A stretch of DNA of 50,810 nt, taken from contig NZGT01000112.1 of NCBI GenBank assembly GCA_002691025.1, positions 32,885 to 83,694 on the forward strand, in the 5' to 3' direction. Below, piece by piece: positions 36,211-45,032 of the stretch (position 1 is the stretch's first letter; the number at the start of each line of letters is the position of its first letter). Made by a program: the position numbers and the translations under genes. A model generated the notes under the pieces. The model was not told the origin of the DNA. It ran no database searches and saw only the letters and a program-made list of their open reading frames with translations. Source of the DNA: Spirochaeta sp. (lineage in GTDB: Bacteria; Myxococcota_A; UBA9160; UBA4427).

Positions 36211-36903
36211 GACTTTACCTTGAGACACACATTACACGGAGGAAAGAGATCCGTCGTCCGGCAACGCAAAGAGCGGGCCGACTCATGATCGTAGGGCATG
36301 ATTGGGTTTGAGGTAAAAGCCCAAAAAAAGCCACACGCTTGGACTTGGAGCCATCTTTTATCTGGAAGAAGCAGCATATCCTCGCAACAAAGGGTTGGAA
36401 AGGCGACAACCTGCGCTGGATCTTCCCTATTCCAACTGGGTATTCGTCAAACACAAACTCGACTGCCCTCAGTTCGCAAATTCCAAGTACAAGACCGTTG
36501 AAAATCGCTGAGAGCCGGGAAGGACTCCGGCGGGGATTCAACAGGTTGAGATGAAATCGGCGAGACGGACGAATCCGATTGAGTGAATGGCGACGAGGCG
36601 TCGCTTCGGGGCATATCGGGATCCTGGATTCTCTTACCACCGTGAAATATCAAACAATTTCAACATCAAATACTGTGCGAGTCGCCTTATGGCTTGTTCC
36701 CGAATTCAGAAGAATCCACACATTCACACGCGGTTGCGTTTATACGACCCGCTTGCCTGAGAAAGCCCAGAGCCTCTCCTTGAGTGGGGCGGCGCATGAT
36801 TCTACGAGACGGAACGACTCGCCAACGCAAGAGCTGAAAGCCTGAATTCCATGATGACTTCCTCATAGGAGCCCGGCCCTTTCTCGCTCTGCTATTGGCA
36901 GAC
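36211..36903. other. long divergent intergenic region between selA and rng
   Basis: Nearly 700 bases without a gene I can support. The sequence is visibly more AT-rich than its neighbours, with runs such as AAAAAAAG near 36330 and AAATATCAAACAATTT near 36645. ORFs of about 70 codons exist on both strands but show no ribosome-binding site and no recognisable protein features. A weak promoter-like pair toward selA (TTTACC, 18-base spacer, TACGAT, minus strand around 36292-36321) is possible. No selC-like tRNA fold was found. Confidence 0.4.
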
Positions 36904-38976
36904 ATGCAAAATCAGATCATGATCAACGTGCATCCCGGGGAAACCCGAGTTGCGTTACTCGAAAACTCCTCATTCTCAGAACTTCACGTCGAACGAAAAG
37001 ACAGCGCCAGCGTTGTTGGAAATGTCGTCAAGGGTCGCGTGAGCCGGGTACTCCCCGGAATGCAAGCCGCCTTTGTCGACATCGGCCTTGAAAAAGCCGC
37101 CTTCCTCTACGTCGGCGACTACTTCGACAATACGGCGCCCGATGCCAAAGAGGAATCCCGCGGACGCGGACGTCATCGGCGTGGCAACGTTCCGGGCATC
37201 GAAACCGTGCTCTCCGAGGGCCAGGAAATCGTGGTCCAGATCGCGAAGGCCCCGATCGGTTCCAAGGGGGCCCGGATCACCTCGAATATTTCGATCCCCG
37301 GCCGCCACCTCGTCTTGACCCCCTGGTCGAAACGAATCGGCGTTTCCCGCCGGATCGGTTCCGACAAGGAGCGTCGGCGCCTGCGCGAGATCATCCAGCG
37401 CCTCAAACCCGACAATCTCGGATTCATCATCCGGACGGCGGGCGACGGGGTGCGAGAAGCCGACCTCGAAGCCGACATCCGCTACCTGCGCAGCACCTGG
37501 GAGAAAATCCAGAGCCGCCATGCGGAAACCATGGTTCCTCACGTGCTTCATTCGGAGCCGGACCTTCCGCTGCGGATCATTCGCGACGCGGCCGGCCCGG
37601 AAACCACCCGGATCGTGACCGACGACCTGGAGACCCACCAGGCCCTGGAGCACTTCGTCACCGAGTTCGTCGCCGAGCCACGGCCGACCGTTGAGCACTA
37701 CACAGGAAAGATCCCGCTCTTCGACGAAATGAAGCTGGAAGAGCAGATCCACGCCAACCTGGAAAGAAAAGTGCCGCTCAAATCAGGGGGCTCCCTGGTC
37801 ATCGATCAATGCGAAGCCCTTACGGCCATCGACGTCAATACCGGTGGATTCGTGGGCAAGCGCGATCTTGAGGAGACGGTTTTCAAGACCAACCTTGAAG
37901 CGGTCAAAGAAGTCGTGCACCAACTCCGCTTTCGGAATATCGGCGGGTTGATCATCATCGATCTCATCGACATGGAGTCCGCCGACCATAGAGAGAAGGT
38001 CTATCGAGCGCTTCGGGACGCCCTGAGATCAGACAAATCGAGAACCAATATCCTCAAGATCTCTGAGCTCGGACTGGTGGAGATGACCCGCAAACGAACA
38101 CGGGAAAATCTCGTCCAGGCGCTTTGCGAACCCTGCTCCAACTGTGAGGGGCGAGGCTATCTCCTTTCCGGCCAGACCGTGGCTCACAACATTCTTCGCG
38201 AAATCCGAAATGATCTCCCGAAGATCAGTGGTCGGAGGATTGCCATCTCGGTCAGCCCTCGTGTAGCCGAGCAACTTCTACGCATCGAAGAAAAACCCCT
38301 GGCCTCGCTTTCCGAAGATCTGGGCAAAGAGATCGAGATCCGAGCCCGGCCTGGACTCCATCAAGAACAATTCGAGGTGGAGGCGCTCGACGATGGGCCG
38401 CCGGTGGAAATCGAACTCCAGTGGCTGAGAGACCCGGCTGAAATCGCAGCGGAAGAGGAAAACCTCGCCAAGGCCCGCGAAGAATCCAAACAAAGCGGAA
38501 AATCCAAACGAAGCCGAGGCGGAAACAGACGCGGGCGAAAGCCGGGATCGTCCCGGGACAGTGCGGAGAACGAGAGCGCATCGCCCGAAAAGACCGCCAA
38601 GCCGGACGAGGCGAAAAAAGAGGAAGCCCCGACCGAGAACGCGGCCGACGCGAACCCCGCGGCCCCCGAGGAAGCTGAAAAAGTGGAAACGGAGTCTGCC
38701 GTGGCGGCCGAGGCCGCCGAGGCGAGTCCTGAGCCTGAGTCGGCCAAGGACGAGGCCCTCTCCACCGCCACAGCTTCTTCGGAGCCTGCACCGGCCCCTG
38801 AGACTAAGCCGGAAGAGCCCCTGGGGGCATCAGCCGAAGTCCAGGCGGACGAAAAACCCGCTGAAGCCAAGAAAGAAGCTGCGGCCGCTTCGGGCCCGCC
38901 GGAGGGCGAAGCCACAGAAGGAGAGCCGCAAGCGCTTGACGATACAGATGAATCGCGGATACTCCCGCGTTCCTAA
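36904..38976 (+). CDS. rng: ribonuclease E/G family endoribonuclease
   Basis: A 690-residue RNase G/E protein for rRNA maturation and mRNA decay. The N-terminal S1 domain is split in the family manner (GNVVKGRVSRVLPGMQAAFV, then FLYVGDYF). The catalytic domain has the metal-binding Asp residues in AIDVNTGGFVGKRDLE and LIIIDLIDM, and a Cys-x-x-Cys Zn-link (CSNCEGRGY). The last roughly 170 residues form a basic patch (SKRSRGGNRRGRK) followed by a Glu/Ala/Pro-rich disordered tail, so it looks like RNase G with an RNase E-like scaffold arm. ATG 36904 is used; TTG 36895 is in frame. It heads the rplU-rpmA-obg operon. Confidence 0.93.
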   Translation: MQNQIMINVHPGETRVALLENSSFSELHVERKDSASVVGNVVKGRVSRVLPGMQAAFVDIGLEKAAFLYVGDYFDNTAPDAKEESRGRGRHRRGNVPGIETVLSEGQEIVVQIAKAPIGSKGARITSNISIPGRHLVLTPWSKRIGVSRRIGSDKERRRLREIIQRLKPDNLGFIIRTAGDGVREADLEADIRYLRSTWEKIQSRHAETMVPHVLHSEPDLPLRIIRDAAGPETTRIVTDDLETHQALEHFVTEFVAEPRPTVEHYTGKIPLFDEMKLEEQIHANLERKVPLKSGGSLVIDQCEALTAIDVNTGGFVGKRDLEETVFKTNLEAVKEVVHQLRFRNIGGLIIIDLIDMESADHREKVYRALRDALRSDKSRTNILKISELGLVEMTRKRTRENLVQALCEPCSNCEGRGYLLSGQTVAHNILREIRNDLPKISGRRIAISVSPRVAEQLLRIEEKPLASLSEDLGKEIEIRARPGLHQEQFEVEALDDGPPVEIELQWLRDPAEIAAEEENLAKAREESKQSGKSKRSRGGNRRGRKPGSSRDSAENESASPEKTAKPDEAKKEEAPTENAADANPAAPEEAEKVETESAVAAEAAEASPEPESAKDEALSTATASSEPAPAPETKPEEPLGASAEVQADEKPAEAKKEAAAASGPPEGEATEGEPQALDDTDESRILPRS

Positions 38977-39002
38977 AGAAACGAATGAGGCAAACCAGAG
39001 TT

Positions 39003-39314
39003 ATGTACGCGGTAATCAGAACGGGCGGAAAACAAGTACGAGTTGAACCCGGAGAGCGTGTTCGGGTGGAAAAACTCGCTGGAGATCCGGGTGCGGAAAT
39101 CCAACTCGGTGATGTTCTTCTTGTCGGAGACGATGATTCAGTCACCGTAGGAACACCGGTGGTGGACGGGGCCAGCGTACGCGGCACCATCACCGCCCAA
39201 GCGAGACATCCCAAGATCCGTGTCTTCAAGATGAAGAGACGAAAGGGATACCGCCGCATGCAAGGGCATCGGCAGGATTACACTGAAGTTCAAGTCGATT
39301 CCATCGATCAATAA
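39003..39314 (+). CDS. rplU: 50S ribosomal protein L21
   Basis: A 103-residue L21: MYAVIRTGGKQVRVEPGERV, a beta-rich middle and the conserved RRKGYRRMQGHRQDYTEV end that binds 23S rRNA. The ATG at 39003 matches the family start; a few in-frame codons upstream are not conserved. It is 26 bases after rng and 58 bases before rpmA. Confidence 0.97.
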   Translation: MYAVIRTGGKQVRVEPGERVRVEKLAGDPGAEIQLGDVLLVGDDDSVTVGTPVVDGASVRGTITAQARHPKIRVFKMKRRKGYRRMQGHRQDYTEVQVDSIDQ

Positions 39315-39372
39315 TCGAATCGACATCCGGGCCTGATGATCGGCTCCGGAAATAAACAAAAGGACGTTCTCG

Positions 39373-39627
39373 ATGTCACATAAAAAAGGGCAGGGCAGTT
39401 CACGAAACGGACGCGACAGCAATGGCCAACGAAGAGGCGTAAAGATCTTCGCCGGTCAGACCGTCAACGCCGGCTCCATCCTTGTGCGTCAGCTGGGAAC
39501 TCGAATCCACCCGGGCAAGAACGTCGGCCTCGGTAAGGACTACACCCTGTTTGCCCTGACGCCCGGTGTCGTCCGTTATGCAAAATCAAAGGGCCGTCGC
39601 CTCGCGCACATCGACCTCGGAGAGTAG
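39373..39627 (+). CDS. rpmA: 50S ribosomal protein L27
   Basis: An 84-residue L27 with the start [20 protein letters not shown], the [17 protein letters not shown] core and a basic end. The N-terminus reaches the peptidyl-transferase centre. The second residue is Ser where E. coli has Ala. The usual partner rplU is directly upstream and the Obg GTPase downstream, with a 128-base gap in which I see no clear terminator. Confidence 0.97.
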   Translation: MSHKKGQGSSRNGRDSNGQRRGVKIFAGQTVNAGSILVRQLGTRIHPGKNVGLGKDYTLFALTPGVVRYAKSKGRRLAHIDLGE

Positions 39628-39755
39628 ACGGGCCCGCTAGCCAGTATCACCGGCGAAAAGCCCCTCTCCTGAACGCCTTGCTGGACAGGACGCTGCCCCA
39701 GTCACCAATCCCGAATGGCTGATTGGTGTAGAGGGATCGCGCCGGGAGCGAATTC

Positions 39756-40832
39756 GTGAAGAGCGCTCAAGCTTTCGTCGACGAAGCCCAGATCACGGTA
39801 GAGTCCGGAGCCGGCGGAAATGGTCTCGTCGGTTTCCGCCGAGAGAAGTTTGTTGCCTTTGGGGGTCCCAACGGAGGCGACGGCGGTCACGGAGGCGACG
39901 TTGTCCTCGTCGCTGACCGGAATCTGTCTACCCTGCTGGAGTTTCAGCGGCGCCGTTCTCTCAAAGCCGAGCGCGGCCAGAACGGGGGGCCCAACGGGCG
40001 CACGGGAGCCCGCGGAGAGAACATCGAGATCCACCTGCCCATCGGTACCGTGGTGCGGCACCTCGAAGCCGAACCCGACTCCGAACCCCTGGTCGATCTG
40101 GCCGAGGATGGACAACGCTTCGTCGTGGCCCGAGGCGGAAACGGCGGCTTCGGCAATCAGCGCTTCAAGTCACCGACCCGTCAGGCGCCGGACTTCGCAC
40201 TCGATGGAAAGCCTGGAGAGTCCCATGAACTCAAGCTCTCTCTCAAATTATTGGCCGATATCGGTCTCGTCGGCTTTCCCAATGCCGGAAAGTCGACGCT
40301 GCTGAGAGCCATCTCCTCGGCCCAACCCAAGGTCGCTTCGTATCCCTTCACCACGCTGACCCCCTCGCTCGGAGTCGTCGAACTGGACCATGTCCGATTC
40401 GTGGTGGCCGACATCCCAGGCCTGATTCGAGGCGCCAGCGAAGGCGCCGGGCTGGGTCATCAATTTCTACGCCACGTGGAGCGCACGCGCGTCATCGTGC
40501 ACCTCCTCGATCTCGGAGCCTGCTTTCTTGAACAAAGGGATCTGCTCGCCGACTACGACGCCATCCGGCAGGAACTGAGTCTCTATCAACCCGATCTGCT
40601 GGACCGCAAAGAGATCGTGGTGTTGTCCAAGGTCGATCTCGCCCACGACGAAGAAATCGTAGAGCAGATCGAGGCCCAGCTCGCGACCCGAGGCATCGTC
40701 CCGCTGAGACTTTCCGCCGCCACCACCATGGGCAAGCGGGAACTGGTACGCAGTATGCTCTTGGCGGTGGAACAGGCCCGGGAAGAAGAAGACTCCAACC
40801 GCGAAGAAGGCGACGAGAGAGCCAATCCATGA
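39756..40832 (+). CDS. obg: Obg/CgtA GTPase
   Basis: An essential GTPase acting in 50S assembly and stress response; 358 residues. It has the glycine-rich Obg fold (FGGPNGGDGGHGGDVVL; GQNGGPNGRTGARGEN). The GTPase domain shows GFPNAGKSTLL (G1), ASYPFTTLTP (G2), VADIPGLI (G3) and a LSKVDLA (G4) motif. The C-terminal tail is short and acidic; there is no TGS domain. GTG 39756 is the start. Its last 4 bases overlap proB as ATGA. Confidence 0.96.
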   Translation: MKSAQAFVDEAQITVESGAGGNGLVGFRREKFVAFGGPNGGDGGHGGDVVLVADRNLSTLLEFQRRRSLKAERGQNGGPNGRTGARGENIEIHLPIGTVVRHLEAEPDSEPLVDLAEDGQRFVVARGGNGGFGNQRFKSPTRQAPDFALDGKPGESHELKLSLKLLADIGLVGFPNAGKSTLLRAISSAQPKVASYPFTTLTPSLGVVELDHVRFVVADIPGLIRGASEGAGLGHQFLRHVERTRVIVHLLDLGACFLEQRDLLADYDAIRQELSLYQPDLLDRKEIVVLSKVDLAHDEEIVEQIEAQLATRGIVPLRLSAATTMGKRELVRSMLLAVEQAREEEDSNREEGDERANP

Positions 40833-41965
40833 CTTCCGAAAACCTCCGAGACTGCCAGAAAGCGGCCAAACGGATCGTGGTGAAGGTGGGGAGCAGTACT
40901 CTCACGAACGCCGGCAAACCGCGTGCTCAAAAATTCGGAAAGCTGGCGGAGTCCATTTCGCAACTGATTGATGACGGGCGAGAAGTGGTGCTGGTGTCAT
41001 CGGGTGCGGTCGCCATGGGGAGTCAACGGCTTGGATGGGACCATGCCGGAAGGTCGATCCCCGAAAAGCAGGCCGCCGCCGCCGTGGGCCAGATCGGGCT
41101 CGTCGAGGTCTATCGACGCCGCTTTGCTTCCTTCGGGAAGGAAGTGGGACAAGTCCTGCTGACTCGCACTGGACTTGAAGACCGTGAGCGTTTTCTCAAT
41201 GCAAGACACACCCTGCAAGAGCTTTTGCGCCTGGGCACCGTCCCCATCGTCAATGAAAATGACACGGTGGCCACGGAGGAGATCCGCTTCGGGGACAACG
41301 ACAACCTATCGGCCACCATCGTCAATCTGGTCGGAGCGGACCTGCTTGTGATCCTGACCGACGTAGACGGCCTCTATGAAGAAAAGCCCGTGGCCGGCCA
41401 ACGCAAGCCCAAGCTCATCGAAGTCGTAGAGCACATCACGCCCGAGATCGAAGCTTCGGCAACGGGTACGGACAGCACGTTCGGTCAAGGCGGCATGATC
41501 AGTAAACTTCAAGCCGCTCGAAGCGCGGCTCGCTCCGGAGCGGCCACGGTCCTGTGTAACGGTCGCGGCCACGATGTCCTGCAACGGGTCGTCGCGGGGG
41601 ACGACATCGGAACGCTCTTCTTGCCCGGCGAACGGATATCAAGCCGGAAGCACTGGTTGGCCTTTACCGCAGGCACCCGAGGCTCGCTGGTCGTGGATCC
41701 CGGAGCCGCCCGGGCTCTGATGGCGGACGGCTCCAGCCTCCTGCCCGCCGGCATCCTGGCGGTGGAAGGGCGCTTCGGGATTGGCGACCCGGTCCTCTGC
41801 GTGAGCCAGGACGGAGAGGAGCTGGCACGAGGTCTGCCCGCATACAGCGCGGAGGAGATCAGGCAGATCAAGGGAATCACGGCCAAAGAGATTTCAACGG
41901 TGCTAGGCTACTCAAACGGCGACGCGATCATCCACCGGGACGATCTTGTGGCTCTCGACAGCTGA
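40829..41965 (+). CDS. proB: glutamate 5-kinase
   Basis: First enzyme of proline synthesis, phosphorylating glutamate; 378 residues. The amino-acid kinase domain has VVKVGSSTLTN, LVSSGAVAMG, NENDTVATEE and GTDSTFGQGGMISKL. A C-terminal PUA domain (about residues 280-370) is present, as in the E. coli form. ATG overlaps the obg stop. proA, usually adjacent in this gene order, is absent, so the next enzyme must be encoded elsewhere. Confidence 0.96.
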   Translation: MTSENLRDCQKAAKRIVVKVGSSTLTNAGKPRAQKFGKLAESISQLIDDGREVVLVSSGAVAMGSQRLGWDHAGRSIPEKQAAAAVGQIGLVEVYRRRFASFGKEVGQVLLTRTGLEDRERFLNARHTLQELLRLGTVPIVNENDTVATEEIRFGDNDNLSATIVNLVGADLLVILTDVDGLYEEKPVAGQRKPKLIEVVEHITPEIEASATGTDSTFGQGGMISKLQAARSAARSGAATVLCNGRGHDVLQRVVAGDDIGTLFLPGERISSRKHWLAFTAGTRGSLVVDPGAARALMADGSSLLPAGILAVEGRFGIGDPVLCVSQDGEELARGLPAYSAEEIRQIKGITAKEISTVLGYSNGDAIIHRDDLVALDS

Positions 41966-41996
41966 GCGATAGCAGAAACAGGCAGGCACGAAGCCG

Positions 41997-42686
41997 ATGG
42001 TTGGAATATTCGGAGGTACGTTCAACCCCATTCACCTCGGCCATCTCCGCGCCGCCGAGGAAGTCATGGAGAAGCTCGGGCTGGAACACATGATCTTCAT
42101 TCCCAGTGCGCGTCCTCCTCACAAGACCCACGAAAGCGAGATCATCGCTCCCGCGGCAGATCGTCTGGACTGGGTCCAGAGGGCCATCGCTTCAAATCAC
42201 CACTTCCGGGTCGATGCCATTGAAATGGAACGACCCGGACCTTCCTATCTCGTGGATACCTTGACCACTCTGCTGGAAAAACACTCTGCCCAGGACCTGG
42301 TCTTCATTCTCGGTCAAGATGCCTTCTCCGAGATGGGAGACTGGAAAGCGCCCGAACAGCTTTTCTCCATGGCCAATTTTGCTGTCCTTGTGCGACCTCC
42401 GGCTAGAGCCGGAACCCTCGAAGATTGGACCCCCGAGTGCGTACGCAGCGATTTTTCATTTTCCGACGACGGCCTTTCGGCGAGACACCGGACCACCGAG
42501 CGCTGGATTCGTCGTGTTTCCATCGAAGCGCTGGAGATCTCCTCCACACGAATCCGCCAAAGAGTGAGCGAAGGCGCCAGCCTTGAGAGCTGGGTACCCG
42601 AAACCATTCGTACGGCCATCGAAAACAGTCCGGTCTACAGCACGCCGTCACACCCGCACCAACCCAACCGCGAAAACCCTGTCTGA
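41997..42686 (+). CDS. nadD: nicotinate-nucleotide adenylyltransferase NadD
   Basis: Adenylates nicotinate mononucleotide in NAD synthesis. The 229-residue protein has the nucleotidyltransferase signature GIFGGTFNPIHLGHL at the start, FIPSARPPHK, a FILGQDAFSEM block and the ISSTRIR motif. It lies 31 bases after proB and 28 bases before rsfS, the standard neighbour. Confidence 0.96.
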   Translation: MVGIFGGTFNPIHLGHLRAAEEVMEKLGLEHMIFIPSARPPHKTHESEIIAPAADRLDWVQRAIASNHHFRVDAIEMERPGPSYLVDTLTTLLEKHSAQDLVFILGQDAFSEMGDWKAPEQLFSMANFAVLVRPPARAGTLEDWTPECVRSDFSFSDDGLSARHRTTERWIRRVSIEALEISSTRIRQRVSEGASLESWVPETIRTAIENSPVYSTPSHPHQPNRENPV

Positions 42687-42714
42687 CCCAGAACCCTCAA
42701 GAAGGAAAACGTCC

Positions 42715-43101
42715 GTGGATGCTCCCCAATCCGAAGAAGAAGATTTCATAGCCAAGACAAAGATCATCATGGAGGCTGCGGCCGAAATGAAAGCCGACCA
42801 GATTGTCGGCCTGGATATGCGCGAGGTCAGCTCCTTCGCAGACTCCTTCGTAATTGCCTCCGGTGGATCCGGTCGGCATGTCCGCTCCATCGCCGAAGCG
42901 ATCATCAAGACCATGGAGGAGTCCAATGATCGACCGCTCGGAGTGGAAGGGCTCGACGAAGGACGCTGGGTCCTGATCGATGCCAACGACGTGATCATCC
43001 ACGTCTTCGCGGCGGACTCGAGAGACGACTTCTCTCTCGAGAGGCTCTGGAGCGATGCGCCTTTGATCCCCTTCCAGCCCGAGGAAAGCCCCGAAAGCTG
43101 A
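42715..43101 (+). CDS. rsfS: ribosome silencing factor RsfS
   Basis: RsfS (Iojap family) binds L14 and blocks subunit joining under nutrient stress. The 128 residues include the core DQIVGLDMREVSSFADSFVIA and EGLDEGRWVLIDANDVIIHVF. GTG 42715 is chosen because AAGGA lies eight bases upstream and earlier in-frame codons fall within nadD. The pairing with nadD is conserved across many bacteria. Confidence 0.95.
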   Translation: MDAPQSEEEDFIAKTKIIMEAAAEMKADQIVGLDMREVSSFADSFVIASGGSGRHVRSIAEAIIKTMEESNDRPLGVEGLDEGRWVLIDANDVIIHVFAADSRDDFSLERLWSDAPLIPFQPEESPES

Positions 43102-43174
43102 GACCGCCCGGTTACGATTGCAGAAGACGCGAACTTCGCGATGATCGCTTCACCCGGTTCCGCTTGAAGCGACC

Positions 43175-43840
43175 ATGCCGTCTCAAAATTGGCTCGAGTT
43201 CCTCTTCCCTCCATCTTGCTCGGTCTGCGGCCAGGCGAGTGCCGACCTACTCTGCCCACCCTGCAAAAGAACCCTTCCCTGGCTGGAACCCACGGACGCG
43301 GCCCACCACGCATCTGGACCGCTGGACGGAATTATCGCGCCGGTGAAGTTCACGGACCCGGTGAGAAGCTGGATTCTTGCTTTCAAGTATCCGCCTCCCG
43401 GTCTATTCGGACAAAGCGCCTCCGCGACAGGCCTGGTTCTATGGCTGGCCCGAGCGGGGGCCGAACGCCTCACGGGAGCCACACCGGACTGCATCACTCC
43501 CGTCCCCTCCCACCCCCGCCGATTCCAGAAGAGAGGCTTTGAACCGTCCTATCGATTGGCTCTCGAAATGGCCCGCCATCGGGACATCAAGCTTGAGCCC
43601 CGACTTCTTTTCCGGGTTCGAGATACCCCTGCCCAAACCGGCCTCAAGTCGAGCCAGCGCGAAGCCAATGTCAAAAATGCCTTTGCGTGTCGAAGAAGGC
43701 ACCTGCCTCACAAGGCATGCATCTGGCTCGTCGACGACGTCGTCACCACGGGATCCACCCTCAGGAGTGCTGCACGTACGCTCAAACAAGCGGGGGCGGA
43801 AAAGGTGGTGGGCCTATGCGTCGCGCGCACCGGGGAGTGA
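43175..43840 (+). CDS. comF: ComF family phosphoribosyltransferase-like protein
   Basis: A 221-residue ComF/GntX family protein. It opens with a zinc-finger-like double CxxC (PPSCSVCGQ and LLCPPCKR), then a long linker and a type I phosphoribosyltransferase domain with the PRPP loop WLVDDVVTTGSTL. The KRGFEPSYRLA and QTGLKSSQREANVKNAF motifs are typical of ComF. In naturally competent bacteria ComF assists DNA uptake; elsewhere its role is unclear. It is convergent with the PAS-receiver gene (5-base gap). Confidence 0.9.
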   Translation: MPSQNWLEFLFPPSCSVCGQASADLLCPPCKRTLPWLEPTDAAHHASGPLDGIIAPVKFTDPVRSWILAFKYPPPGLFGQSASATGLVLWLARAGAERLTGATPDCITPVPSHPRRFQKRGFEPSYRLALEMARHRDIKLEPRLLFRVRDTPAQTGLKSSQREANVKNAFACRRRHLPHKACIWLVDDVVTTGSTLRSAARTLKQAGAEKVVGLCVARTGE

Positions 43841-43845
43841 GGGCT

Positions 43846-44931
43846 TCAGTCTCGTTCGTTGTCGCCCTGTTGTTGGACTGATTCGATGATGGCCTCGCGC
43901 AAGCGGGCCGGATCCACAGGCTTCTTGAAGATCACACCTCGGAGTCCCTTCATCCGACTCTGTTTGATGATGTGATCTTTGTCGTAATGAAAAGCCGTCA
44001 TCATCAAGACGGGCATATCGGGGTGATCTTCTTTGACCTTGAGATAGAGCTGGTGGCCGTCCATGTTCGGCATCACGACATCGGAGAGCATCAGATCAAA
44101 GGGGCGACCGGCCATGCATTGAAGGGCTTCTTCACCATCGTGTGCTGTTTGCACTCGACAACCGTCGGTCTCAAGGATCTCCTTCAGGGAATTGCAGATC
44201 CCCCGATCATCATCCACGACGAGGATTTCGAGTCCCTGCAAGCGCGGGTTGGCGCTGCCCAGACGGGTTTCCTTGCGTCGCAAGTCGACCATACGAGCCG
44301 GTCCCACATAGCTGATGGTCTCGTAGCTATCGGTTTGCACCATTTCGCCCAGTCGTCCCAGGATCTCACTGATCCGAGCCACTTCCCGGCGGACGGAATC
44401 CAGGCGCTCATTTTCCACCGAGCAGTCCCGATCTCCCGCCAGGCCGGAGATCTCACTTTCCAGCATTTCGAGTTGGTTCAGGATCACCGCCAGAGGGTTG
44501 TTGATCTCATGAGAAAGGCCAATGGCCACCTCGCCCAGCACCGCCAGCTGATCTTTGTGCAGGATTTCCCGTAGATCCTTCGCGTACCCGATGGTGCCTG
44601 ATTCATCGCCTTCGTCATCAAAGAGCAGCGTACCCGAGATGGCTACAGGGATTTCTTCCCCGGAGCGGGTCAAGAACGTGGTCGCGAAGCTTTCGATGAC
44701 GTCGGCTCCCGACTGCTCGGGATCTCGCATCGCCAGGGCGACGCGTTTCGCCTCCTCGAGACTGGGGTAGAAGTCACCGACAAACTGACCCAGGATTTCG
44801 TCTGAATCGTATCCAAGGCTCTTCGATGCACCGTCGTTGTAGTAAACGACCCGACCCTTGCGATCTGTCGCGACCACGATGTCCGTGGAGCGATCCGTGA
44901 GTCGCTCAAGCATCTCACGCGTCAACGGCAT
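43846..44931 (-). CDS. PAS-DHp-receiver protein without an ATPase domain
   Basis: A 361-residue two-component-type protein. Residues about 8-120 are a PAS domain (STDIVVATDRKGRVVYYNDG). Residues 125-200 form a DHp dimerisation helix pair with the H-box VAIGLSHEINNPLAVI (His141). Residues 234-352 are a receiver with acidic VVDDD, phospho-acceptor Asp284 in MLSDVVMPNMDG and Lys337 in FKKP. Between residues 200 and 232 there is no room for, and no trace of, the HATPase domain (no N, G1 or G2 box). It therefore cannot autophosphorylate alone. It may be phosphorylated by a partner kinase. No membrane segment is present, so it is cytoplasmic. The start could not be confirmed by a strong ribosome-binding site. 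Confidence 0.87.
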   Translation of the reverse strand: MPLTREMLERLTDRSTDIVVATDRKGRVVYYNDGASKSLGYDSDEILGQFVGDFYPSLEEAKRVALAMRDPEQSGADVIESFATTFLTRSGEEIPVAISGTLLFDDEGDESGTIGYAKDLREILHKDQLAVLGEVAIGLSHEINNPLAVILNQLEMLESEISGLAGDRDCSVENERLDSVRREVARISEILGRLGEMVQTDSYETISYVGPARMVDLRRKETRLGSANPRLQGLEILVVDDDRGICNSLKEILETDGCRVQTAHDGEEALQCMAGRPFDLMLSDVVMPNMDGHQLYLKVKEDHPDMPVLMMTAFHYDKDHIIKQSRMKGLRGVIFKKPVDPARLREAIIESVQQQGDNERD

Positions 44932-45032
44932 ATTCGACTTCTCAGTAGCAACTCGGGCCGGTTCATCATCTTCACTCTACAAGGGTCCGCACCTTGCCTT
45001 CATCCACATCCGCAACGTACCTTCAACTACAA

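Noticed and set aside
36215-36640. Minus-strand ORF of 141 codons in the selA-rng gap
   Set aside because: Its amino-acid make-up is irregular (many Arg, Ser, Pro and Phe without pattern), and it overlaps the selA start without a ribosome-binding site.
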